Shown one piece after another: positions 47,101 to 57,100 of a stretch of DNA of 64,000 bases. The position numbers were made by a program, and so were the translations under genes. This DNA is from Blasia pusilla (Eukaryota; Marchantiophyta; Marchantiopsida; Blasiales). Below the pieces are notes generated by a model that saw nothing but the letters and a program-made list of their open reading frames with translations, was not told where the DNA came from and searched no databases. Position 1 is the stretch's first letter. Every line of letters starts with the position of its first letter. Location: the NCBI GenBank assembly GCA_050084515.1, contig CM114272.1, positions 61,876,001 to 61,940,000 on the forward strand, read 5' to 3'.

Positions 47101-47900
47101 TAGGACATGTTGAGCTTGATATATGGCTCAAGTTGAGAACTCAGGGAGTTGGAAGGCAAGTTGACTAAAAACAAGACTAATGAGAGTGTATTTGGATGGG
47201 GATCAATAGAATCAGCGTGACCTACTAAACGTACATGTCTGCAATATTTGAGATTGACATTCAAGAGGAGTAGGCGCACGATAAGAATAAAGGTTTTGAA
47301 GAGATTGAGACAGTAGATACGGACTCAATGAGGTTTCTTTTTCATGAATTGGAGGACTTAAAGAGTTCGGTGAGTTTCAATCCTACTTTTCCATTGTAAA
47401 AATCCCTATTTATGAGTTGACTGAACTAATCTACTCTTCATAGGCTGCAGTGCCGAAGAGCGTATAGTAGAACTTCACACATGGGTCTGGTAAGGTGTGA
47501 TTGTCAAAAGTTGCTCTTGGTTCAATGAGGCGGAAATTACTCTTGGGCCCAAGTGGCGATGCATCTAATGACTCATTGGATTTGGACTATAATCTGGATG
47601 ATGAGTCTGGTAGGGATGGGAAGGAGGAGGAGGAGGAGAATGGTGGCAAGATCAGTCCTAGATCATGATCCATCTTCCTTGTATCCTCATCACCCTCTAG
47701 TGATGCTCATTGTGATGGCCATAGTGGTAGACCTTGTGGAAAGTTAATATATCAAGGCCATAGATTTAGGAATGAGAGTATACTCTGATCCCTAGTCTCT
47801 TAGACATAAATTGTACGTATTTGGACATATTTGTATAAAGCATTCACCTATTTTTGGTATGCACTCTTTTGGAATAAAATGGTGAGTTATTTATTTAATG
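44160..47900. other. Stretch without recognised gene
   Basis: Open stretches at 44320-44800 (-), 45437-45676 (+, a lysine/glutamate-rich reading with KKDKRHCKNR-like character) and 46474-46941 (-, 155 codons) were examined. None matches a family I know, and frames do not join into a longer protein. They could be remains of unknown transposable elements. Confidence 0.35.
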
Positions 47901-47929
47901 GGATTCAATGTTTCATAATTTGTGTGATG

Positions 47930-48630
47930 TTTACCACTCCATGAACTAGGTAAATCTAGGTTTATCTCCCTTGCTCCATTGTAAGTTTACCACATTGTAG
48001 GGATGGTAAATGGTTTTTTCCTCTTTGTTGAGGTGGCAAGTGCATCTATCATATGTTGTAAACAAAATTTATCTCCTTCCAATGGCGGTAATGTTACAAT
48101 GTTCATAGAGTGGTAAACTTCATTTACCATCACTCAACCATGGTAAGTTTATCTCCTTGTAGTAGTGGTAATTTAGTCTTTACCTTTTCCAAGGAATGGT
48201 GACTTTAACTCCTAATGGAAGTTGTAAATTTACTTTACCCCTTGGAGGATAGGGCATGTTAATTTACCCTGTACGAAGGGTGGTAAATTTAGTTTACCCC
48301 TCGGAAGAAATGGTAATTTTACCAATTTGAGAGGTGGTAAATTTGCTGCCCCCTTCCAAGCATTGTAACATAAGAACTTGTTGAAGGAGTCAAAATATTT
48401 TTACCACCTTTAGGAAGAGGTAACTATATCATTCCTACATATAGGAAAAAAAGTTTTACCACCTTACTTAAATAGTAGTTTACCTCCTTTAAGGGGAGAT
48501 AAATATATCATTACCACCCTTGTCAAATGTGGTAAACTGTGACATTTTTCCTCATTCTAGCTATTATTGGTAAACAATACTACGAGTGAGCAATGGTTTT
48601 TTATTGGTAATTTACTACCCCTTAGGGGTG
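47930..48630. repeat. Degenerate array of GGTAAA/TTTACC dyads
   Basis: GGTAAA or GGTAAT and their complement TTTACC or TTTACY recur every 20-60 bp, often as TTTACC-CCTTGGAAGG-GGTAAATTT-like palindromic modules. About twenty half-sites are visible. No ORF is present. Confidence 0.65.
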
Positions 48631-48922
48631 TTGTCTTAACATCAAAATGATCCCTTTCACGAATTTTAATAGTTTGCTAGCGGCAAAATACACCGAGTAA
48701 TTGATACATACAAATGAATCAAATGGACCTAAGAAGATAGAGAGATCTCAAACGTTCATGAGTTTAGGGAAACCATGAATAATAGGAAGAAAGACGTTGT
48801 AGTAAATTAATGGGGCTAGCCCAAAACAAATAAAAATCTTTTCCCTTATGCTTTCTTTGCAATATCCGAACAATATCAAAGGCACAATCCATATATTTAG
48901 GTCATAATCTCTGCCCTTTGCT

Positions 48923-48923
<1 letters not shown>

Positions 48924-48956
<33 letters not shown>
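48924..48956 (+). repeat. CT dinucleotide microsatellite
   Basis: About 16 uninterrupted CT units. Confidence 0.95.
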
Positions 48957-48960
<4 letters not shown>

Positions 48961-49880
48961 TTTTTAAATATTTTTTATTCTTCTAATTCTATGCCAAATG
49001 ATTAGGACCAAAAGAATTGAAAATTTTAATACTCTATTTTTGTATGTTTTTTTTCTAAAACATATTGAAGAAAATGTAAAGGAAGATAATTATGAGAGCA
49101 AAAAATTTGGAAAGATATCCTATAGGAAGAGTATGGGTTAAGAATCATAGGATAGTGTCTCATTGTACATCTATTATATTTAGAAATTCAAGGATAAATT
49201 TAAAAGAAGAAATAATTATATTTTGGAGGAATTCATATTAAAAAAAGATCAACCTTGGATCCATAAAAGTTTAAAATTATATTCAACTTTAAAGGTGATC
49301 CATTAAACTTTAAATTTCTAGCTGGAAAAAATAAGAAAATTATTAGGCCCTAAAGAGGACTAATTTAAAAACAAGTTAATTAATTAATTAATTTTTTTTG
49401 AAATTTATATTTTATAATTTTTCGCATTTTATTCTATGTCGAAGGATTATTGCCAATAGACTTATCTTTTCATACTCTATTTTTCCTTGTTCTTTGACAA
49501 GAAAATAATGAAGATGTAAAGGGAGATAGTGACATGAACTCGTTGATATTTAAAAATAAAAATAAAGCTAAGATCTTTGTGAAAGATATCCAATAAGAAG
49601 AATATGGATAAAAAGAATTCCATGAACTTGTCTTATTATATATCTAAAGTATACAAAACTTCAAAAGAAAATTTAAATAAGAAATATTTATATATTGGAG
49701 GATGACTATATTATAAAGTGCACAAATTTTGAATTTAGAAAAATTCCAAAGAAGATAATATTTTGAATCATATGGAACAAATGTGGAAATAAAATGGTCC
49801 TGGAAATTTAATATAACAAATGAAAGGTGATCCTTTAAATACACTCATTTGCTGAATTCTTTAAAATTAATTTTCAAAAA
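48957..49880 (+). repeat. AT-rich direct duplication, two diverged units of about 450-470 bp
   Basis: Colinear blocks in both units: CTATGYCRAAKGATTA, ACTCTATTTTT (49032 and 49475), GAAGATGTAAAGG-like, AAAGATATCCWATA, AGAAGARTATGG, TTTAAAWAAGAAATA and ATTGGAGGA-like. No coding sequence. Confidence 0.55.
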
Positions 49881-50820
49881 TTCAAGTTAGAACATCTAGG
49901 TTTCCATGGGCAAGTGCACGTAGGACTAGAAGAAATCATATTATTTAAGACAGGCTCCCTCTCCATATCATATGTGAAACTTTTAATGGTAATTTTTTTG
50001 AGAATTTTTTCTTATATCATACTGAAGGAAGAAGAGGATCTTGTTCTTAGTTATATTATTAATCTTATTCTTATTTCTAATATTAATATTATAAAAAATT
50101 TATATGAAAAAGAGAACTTGTGTCCTTCAAACTTTCCCAAGTTTCCCTCACATTCCCTTTTCTTCATATCTTCTAAAGCACGGTTGGATGGGAGAATTTT
50201 AACTATATCTTTTACAAATGGATTTTGGGTCAAATATGAAAGGTAATAGAGGACACTCAGTAAAATAATATAAAAGAACCTATCAGAAGTAAAAGTATGG
50301 GGGACTTACTAGATAGAGAGTCGAGGCACCAAGGTCATACTAAGCCATGTGGAAAGAAAAAAGGGGAAAGATGAGAATGATGGGAAAAGTTTATTGAGAG
50401 TGGTCTTTTTTTCTTAAATACAGAAATCAGAGTTTGGAAAAAGAAAGGGGGGAGATATTGGAGTCTGGAAAAGAATTAATTTTCAAAGTAAAAGATGAGA
50501 AAGTTGTCATCTCTCAAGTAATGAAGTTTCTAGTCATATCTTCATTGTAGAACAATTATCTATGCTATTAATAATATTAGCTTCTTGCATGTTAAAATCA
50601 ATAATTGTGATATCTTTGGAAGGTCATTGCATAGTAGTTTTTAATTTCTTAGGCTTTCCAAAAATATTCAACCAAAAGTATTTTATGTTAAATGTCCATT
50701 GTAGAAAATATTTAGCTAGAAACTTCCTTGATGGAGAGTTTTTAAATCAAATTTTGTACCCACGAATATTTCATTGAAAACATCCAACCATACATACTTT
50801 CTTTGGAGAGAGAGAGATCT
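49881..50820. other. AT-rich intergenic stretch
   Basis: Nothing recognised on either strand. Confidence 0.5.
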
Positions 50821-51240
50821 TCAAAGCAAACACCTCTATGCATGACTCGTGGCAACTGGGCAGCAAGAAAATGTTTCACATGCTACGGCCAACAAGAAAA
50901 ATTTTGAATCTATATTACTATGGGAGATTACCTTCTTGATTTGCAAAAAAACTCTATGCTTGACACATGGCAACTGGACATCAAGAAAATGTTTCACCTG
51001 CTACGGGCAACAAGAAAAAAATTGAATTTATGTGCACCATCATTAATCTCTTCCCTTCACGGCCTATACACTAGCTCTTCAAACACTTTTTTATTTCGCG
51101 TGCATCGCACGAGCACCTTATCTATATTATTATGGGAGAGTGCCTTCTTGATTTGCAAACACCTCTTTGCTTGACACGTGGCAACTTGGCAACAATAAAA
51201 TGTTTCACATGCTACGACCAATAAGAAAAAAAATTGAAAT
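50821..51240 (+). mobile_element. Head-to-tail small Helitron copies
   Basis: Unit B (50909-51120, 212 bp) starts A|TCTATATTACTATGGGAGA and ends with a GCGTGCATCGCACG hairpin followed by AGCACCTTA. Unit C starts at once at 51121 (TCTATATTATTATGGGAGAG) and runs to about 51240. A 5'-truncated unit A lies at about 50821-50905. Shared internal blocks: GACACRTGGCAACT, CAAGAAAATGTTTCAC, TGCTACGRCCAA. The B terminus is CTTA rather than CTRR. Confidence 0.65.
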
Positions 51241-51288
51241 TATGTGCAACAGTAGAGTAGATTTTTAGTCCACGGGAAGCGGATCTGG

Positions 51289-51291
<3 letters not shown>

Positions 51292-51368
<77 letters not shown>
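51292..51368 (+). repeat. GA dinucleotide microsatellite (about 38 units)
   Basis: Uninterrupted GA run starting about 50 bp after the last Helitron copy. The minus-strand open stretch across it (poly-Ser-Leu) is an artefact. Confidence 0.97.
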
Positions 51369-51371
<3 letters not shown>

Positions 51372-53040
51372 ACTGGAGGAAGTAGGAAAAATAAATGATT
51401 ACAAGCTACAAAGACTATTATAAATATCACTTACACTTATTAACTGTCACGAATAGCTAAGTCTATGACGCCCACATTAGTGGGGGCACGAGAAGCAATT
51501 CATTATCTCTCTCTCCAAGGAGGTAAGACCTTGGTGTGACTGATTAAAGTTACAACCTAGAAGACCTAGTCACTAGACTAGGAAGGGCGTAGGAACGCGA
51601 GACTAACACGAGGGGAGATGCGCATGTGTCATGTGACTAGCCTTAGGTGAGAAAGTCAAGGCAAGCAGGGTTTGATACCTTGGATCCAAGCGTCAAGTCA
51701 AGGGCAATAAGGGAGGAACACGTGAATATTCAAGATGGGCAAGATGCCACGAGACTAGTCACGAAACATTAAGGGCGGAAACACTACCATGAGATGCCAA
51801 ATAACGAGTCAAGATGGGTGATACCCATGAGACACATGGGTCGAAGCTCCAAGATGTGATGCATGTTTGGCCGTAATTTGTGATTTATACTTTATTAGAT
51901 GATGTAGTTTCATTTTTCCGAACTCTTCTTAATTTGAAGCATGTTACTTTGAGTAGGCCCAAAGAGACCCCTTGTTCCTAAAGTACATGCCTTTTATGAT
52001 TTATAATTCTCACTTCGTACTCCATTATTTTAGATAATTGCAAAAACATACAAGTTTCATTTCCATTTCCTTTTTCATTCATGATTTCTATCTTCTATAT
52101 TAAAATTTTCATTTTTTTCTTTCTTCTCCCTGGGATAGAAAATTTAGATCATAGGGAAAATTCATCAAAATATTTTCCTCATCTTCTTGTTATTTTTTTC
52201 AATCTTGTAAACTTTAAACTTTTCTTAAAATTGGGAGATCAAAAGTATACTTAAATTTAGATTTTGGTTGGGAGTGAATTTTTTTTTTTTTCAGGAATTT
52301 AAAGAATATGATATCTAGCATTATAGCACAAGGACTGGAAATAGGAGGCTAGTGGGACAAGGATTTCTTCCCAAAATGAGGCTAGGGGATTTTTAATTTC
52401 TTAATGGAAAGTAGCGATTAGCCTATATGTGGCATAATTCTTTTCTTCTCAAATGAGGAGATGTGAAATTTTTGCACAACATATGGTTGTCATCTAGTAT
52501 AAGTTGTGACTAAGGTTTCTTGTATGTATAGGCATTACAAATAATTGTCTTCAAGCGTACTCTATGGGTATTATGTGTTTTGTCATAGGGTTAAAAGTGT
52601 GTTTTTCTAAGTGGTGGTAAAAGGCGTTTTTGTCGCTATAAGGTGGCACTAGTATTCCTACATAATCTCGATCCCATATCATAGGCTTGATGGAAAATTC
52701 ACTCTTAAACTTATACTTTAACCATCCACCAACATGAAAATATCTACAACATAAATTTTATATTCAGTCAATATTCAAGTGTTTCATGATTTTCTTGATA
52801 AAATCATTCTTATGACAAACCTTTTAAAAGTTCTTTTGGGTTTGGAAAGGATAGGTCCTATATGATCGTCTTTACATAATCACAACTACATTTTGGTCTT
52901 GTTTAAAGAATCCTCATTATGCTAAGTTCCTCCCTAGGTCACCATAAACATTAGATGCATCAAGTTTAGATACTAATAGGCTGATACATGGTCATTTGAA
53001 CGCATGTAAATTTTTGACATATAATTTAACAAAAATATAT
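51369..53040. other. Intergenic stretch without recognised gene
   Basis: No domain, RNA gene or transposon end recognised. Confidence 0.45.
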
Positions 53041-53049
53041 GAATTATCT

Positions 53050-53910
53050 TGAGCTTGGGCACATATCAATAGTTCCCTTCAAAATCACCCGTATATCCTT
53101 TTGATCTAAATGCAATATAAAGAAACCAAACTTTTCCGCAAGTAACGTATTCATGAAGATGTTAGTCAATTCTTGATCTATGTTCACATATGTAAGCTCT
53201 ACTTCATATGCTAATGAGAGGATGATATACCTCGATATGCTTTGTTCTTTCAAGAAAAAGTCAATTGTTTGCCAAATGAATGCTATTGATATTATCTAGA
53301 AATATTCCCAATTGAATTTGAACATTCTTAGTGCATATCTATAAGTAGATTGTTCAATCAAATTAGTTTGCATGCTAACATGGTTGCTCTTATGTATTCG
53401 ACATTTTTTGAGGATAAGAGAATTATTAGTTATTTCTTTGAAGCCCAACTCAGTGAAGCACTTTCACAACTTAATACATAACCATAAGTTTGTATTCTAG
53501 CAGAGACACTCCTTGTCCAACATATTTTAGTATATCCATATACTCAATGTAGATCCAAAGGCTCATAGGATGAGTCGTGAGAAAGTGAATTGAGAACTTC
53601 ATCAAGATTCAAGATGGGGTTTCAATGGTGATTGCAAAAACTAATTTCCAAAAGAGACGCATAACTAAGATCAAGCCTTATGATAGTCAAATAGACCAAG
53701 CTCCAAACCCTACTATGATCAATTTTTGGGTTATTTAGCTGATGAGATTTCAACTTTGGCCCGACAAAATTAAGATAGGCTTACATGCTCTCACACCAAA
53801 CTTAGTAAGCTTGTCAAGAACAAACTATTGTTGAAATAATGATATAACACCTCCATCCTTCATAAACACTACACCAATAATATACTTGAGGTCTCCCAAG
53901 TCACTCGACT
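53050..53910 (-). pseudogene. Copia RT C-terminal half and RNase H (broken)
   Basis: Contains the post-YVDD block DLGDLKYIIG, the VLDKLTKFGV...CKP block, RNase H residues around SLSWASKK and EYIRATMLAC, and the copia tail near 53200-53100. The stops fall in all three frames, so no product is possible. It would have supplied reverse transcriptase and RNase H activity. Confidence 0.78.
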
Positions 53911-53925
53911 CAAATTATACATGCA

Positions 53926-54462
53926 AAGGGTTGCACACGGACCTGTCTTTGAACTTACATCCCTCCCTAGGATGGACATGTTCAGACAATCCTAGGTTCC
54001 CGTGGCTTGCATTCGGGCCCGCTTTGGCCGCAACGTAGACCCGGGATTTTCCAGGCCGCACCCAATCCAACAACCCGTCGCCCATTCTTGCCACCTATTT
54101 TATAGCCCACACCAAACGTGCATATCGCTTGTGGACGCCCGCAACGAGCCCTCGCATGGTTTGGATAGGGCCCTATATCGGGTAGGAATCGAATAGGTGT
54201 GGGGGCTACAAGCCCTCTCTTGGATTGCATTGAGCCTGCGTGTGGTCTGCACCAAGCTTTCTTGGCCTCTATCGGCCTGCCCTTAGCCCACGCAAGGCCC
54301 ACTTGTTCAATCCTTGTAAGCCTTGTTTAATCCAAGCATGTATCCATTCCAACCCAGACGTTGGGTACCAAAAAAACCCAACGTCCCTTAGTAGTGGACA
54401 TTGGGCATATTTGTGGATATGTCCTTTCCTAAGACGGACTAGTCCATTTCCTTGCAACCTTG
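53926..54462. mobile_element. hAT-like MITE, 537 bp, inserted in the copia element
   Basis: Ends AAGGGTTGCA and TGCAACCTTG (reverse complement CAAGGTTGCA) are flanked by TACATGCA (53918-53925) and TATATGCA (54463-54470), 7 of 8 bases alike. The core is GC-rich and related to 32483-32890. The insertion separates two contiguous parts of the copia RT, confirming mobility. Confidence 0.78.
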
Positions 54463-54479
54463 TATATGCAATTTCATTT

Positions 54480-55100
54480 TGATATTCTATCTCAATTGCT
54501 CACAACTACGGATCAAATGTACACTCGTTAGAACAAAAAATGGTTATGTCAATGATTATTTATAAGGATCTTTAGGAATTTAATGATCTTACTATACCAA
54601 CCCTCAAAGCTTGTTCTAAAGAACCTTTCTAAGTTTTCATTATATTGAAGGATAATTTTGAATGCTCATGTCTAGGGGATTGTAATATGTTGACTTCCTC
54701 CTCTGAATATCAATTGAATAAATCATCCATAAATCCGTCTGATGTTTTCTCCATCCTTTGCTAGTTATAAAATGTTTTGCATCGAGTCGATGTTTTTTTT
54801 TCTATTTACTTGTTACTGATTGTTCCCAATTAAGCTACCGGAAAGAAAAGTTGCTAGAACAATTTCGATTTTCATAATCTTGGCTACAAGACCAAATATC
54901 TCATTAAAGTCTAAATCGTAATGTTATACATATTCACATATTCCTTTGCTACTAGTTCTTTATTATACATATTGACATTACTGCATGAATTACACTTAAT
55001 GTTGAACACCGACCTACATCCAATCTTTTCTTACGTTAGATAATATCAACCAATTAATCAACTCCAAAACCTTTTTTGCCTCTCATAGGCTATAATCTCT
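54480..55100 (-). pseudogene. Copia RT N-terminal half (broken)
   Basis: SEEEVNILQSP and the KQAPRAWYSK-like block place this at the front of the copia RT. It is separated from the second half by the MITE at 53926-54462. The sequence right of 54750 keeps only weak similarity. Confidence 0.62.
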
Positions 55101-56067
55101 TTTATCTAGAACAACAATCTTATCTAATGTCTAAATTTTCTCTTCAAGAGTGCTCCACTTATGTACCTAAAGAATCTTCATCTTATATGCATGGAGAATA
55201 GTTGAGATGTCATGCACTAATCTCTTGAATGTCTAACTTATGTGTCATTCAAGCTCAAGTTTAGAAGGTTGCACTTTCATTATTGATGTGCATCCAAGCA
55301 TTTCTACCATTAGCCATCCATGGTTTGGATCAACCAACCTTATGTATTTCAAGTCTAGGTCTCAAGTCACTCCTAAAGCTCAAAAATTTTAGGTAGGATT
55401 ATATACTAAATTAACCCCTTATTTCCCAAAAAACTTAATCTATTCAAGACTTGGGCCACACTTCCTTGAGAGTTTAGGGGCCTTAATTGGTGCTAGCGCT
55501 TGGAGGTTTCAATTTCCTTATGGACCACCATTGGTCTCTTATCGTAACTTAATACTTGAGCCCCGCATCAAGGTTTAAGGTTTGCATCCGAAATTCACTT
55601 ACCTAGACTTGGCTAAGCATCAAAGTCCAAATACCATTCTCTCAATCTATCATGTACTCGTAGCTGAAACCCTATGGTTCCCAAGGTAGGGTTTAAGTTC
55701 CAAACTTCCTTGGAGGCCTCCCCTTTATATATAGTTATAGAAAATTTTCAATTCCTCCTTTATCCAAGATAGCCCCCTTGGAACGCTTTTTATGGCCCTC
55801 ATTCCGAAAGTTCGGGCCAATTTTTGGACATTTTCAAGTGTATTTTTCCACATTTTTAGTGTTTTGGAAATGACTCCTTACAAGATTTCTAATGGTACCT
55901 TATCCATTACAAACATGTCTAAGGTCTAATCGTTATGACTAGAAAGATGATGAACCCACAAACGCTCAATCAAGTTTCAAGCTAGGTTGAAGTCTTTCTG
56001 AATTCCAACCCTTATGGAACTTTGAACTTCTTGAGTGTTTTAGTTATACCCATCTAACTTCCCTTCA
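55101..56067. other. Intergenic stretch without recognised gene
   Basis: May include decayed copia integrase, but no block could be identified with confidence. Confidence 0.4.
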
Positions 56068-56075
56068 CCCAGTGG

Positions 56076-56397
56076 CAAGGTTGCATATGGACAAAGTTCT
56101 CGTCCGCGGACATGTCCGTGCACTTATGTCCATCGTATAGAATGACTTGTCCATGTGGGCCACATTTGCCCCTTTTTTCTTATCCCTCGACTTGCCTTCG
56201 TGATCTGCACTTTATGGTTTCTTCCTCCTCCATCTCCACTCCCGCCCCACTTATTGTCCCATCCGCCCTTTCCCCGCCTTCCCCTATGAACTATAAGTGC
56301 GGGTCCCACTTGTTGCAATCCATGGTTGTGAACATATGTAAACTTGTCCCTCCATATCTGTCCTATGGACAGACTTATCCATTTTTGTGCAACCATG
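56076..56397. mobile_element. hAT-like MITE, 322 bp
   Basis: Left TIR CAAGGTTGCA (56076-56085) and right TGCAACCATG (reverse complement CATGGTTGCA) agree at 9 of 10. Flanks CCCAGTGG (56068-56075) and CCCTATGG (56398-56405) agree at 6 of 8. Internal blocks (GGACATGTCC, CTTGTCCATRKGG, CTTGCCTTC, TTTCTTCCTCCTC, CAATCCATG, TATGTCCRTC-like) match the reverse complement of 23622-23932, so both are one subfamily. Confidence 0.8.
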
Positions 56398-56405
56398 CCC
56401 TATGG

Positions 56406-57100
56406 AGGAAGGCAAACACAAACAGACAAAGAAGTAATATTTCTAAAGATTTTTTAAAGACACAAAAGATTATCACATACAAAATTGTGGGATTGCTTTC
56501 ATATCCTTCCTAATGTGTCATGAGTGGGGATTATGAGCTAACCAAGTCTTGTGTTTGGTGTGTTTCATGTTTTGAGTGGGGATGTTATTCAAGGAGCACC
56601 TTTAGGAATTCACAACAATGTTTCAACTTGCAATACGGCAAGGGTAGTCAAGGATCAGGGGATGAGGTTATCTAAGGGGACGAACTAAGCACTAAGGGAG
56701 AGTGAGGTCAACAAATAGGGGTTCCCCTAAATTTTTTGACTTGGCTTCAAGGGATGGGCAAGTCATTAGATTTTGGAGGAAAAAATGTCATCCATCCATC
56801 ATGCAACAATACCTGCCCCCACCCCTTGGCTTAACAAAGGAGTACAATAGGGTTTGTCATTATGGAAGTGAAGAGACATGGTCCCAAATAGACTAGGACA
56901 GGAAGAGATATGAAAGTCTAGAAAATGTTCCAAACTCCTTACTGCTCATCGTTGTTGTTTTCCCTGCCCATCTAGAGTATCCACGTGTCCTATGTGTTAA
57001 TTCTCTCTTCTCCACCCGTCGTAGAGGCCGCACACTAGTTTTGGTTTGGCCTATGGACCTTGGCAAGCCGTAGTATTGTCTTAGTGGTGTATAAGCACCT
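56406..57100. other. Intergenic stretch with an old repeat relic
   Basis: 56950-57050 shares an ATCTASASTATCCAYGTKTCC-like stretch and a GGCCGCACA.T.G.TTT block with 5650-5735. No gene recognised. Confidence 0.4.

Larger units (their letters stand above)
53050..55100 (-). mobile_element. Decayed Ty1/copia retrotransposon, RT-RNase H region
   Basis: Read on the minus strand, the copia order is clear: SEEEVNILQSP (about 54735-54690, matching the YLEEEVYMxQP block), a GLKQAPRAWYSKI-like block (about 54625-54590), then the MITE insertion, then SDLGDLKYIIG (about 53905-53870), FVLDKLTKFGVRACKP (about 53825-53785), the RNase H box SLSWASKK (about 53460-53425), and the C-terminal ELTYVNIDQELTNIF..LLAEKF (about 53195-53125). 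Stops and frameshifts are frequent. Integrase and gag were not recognised to the right, and LTRs were not found. Confidence 0.8.

Noticed and set aside
51212-51430. Open stretch with poly-Ser-Leu
   Set aside because: Translation of the GA microsatellite.
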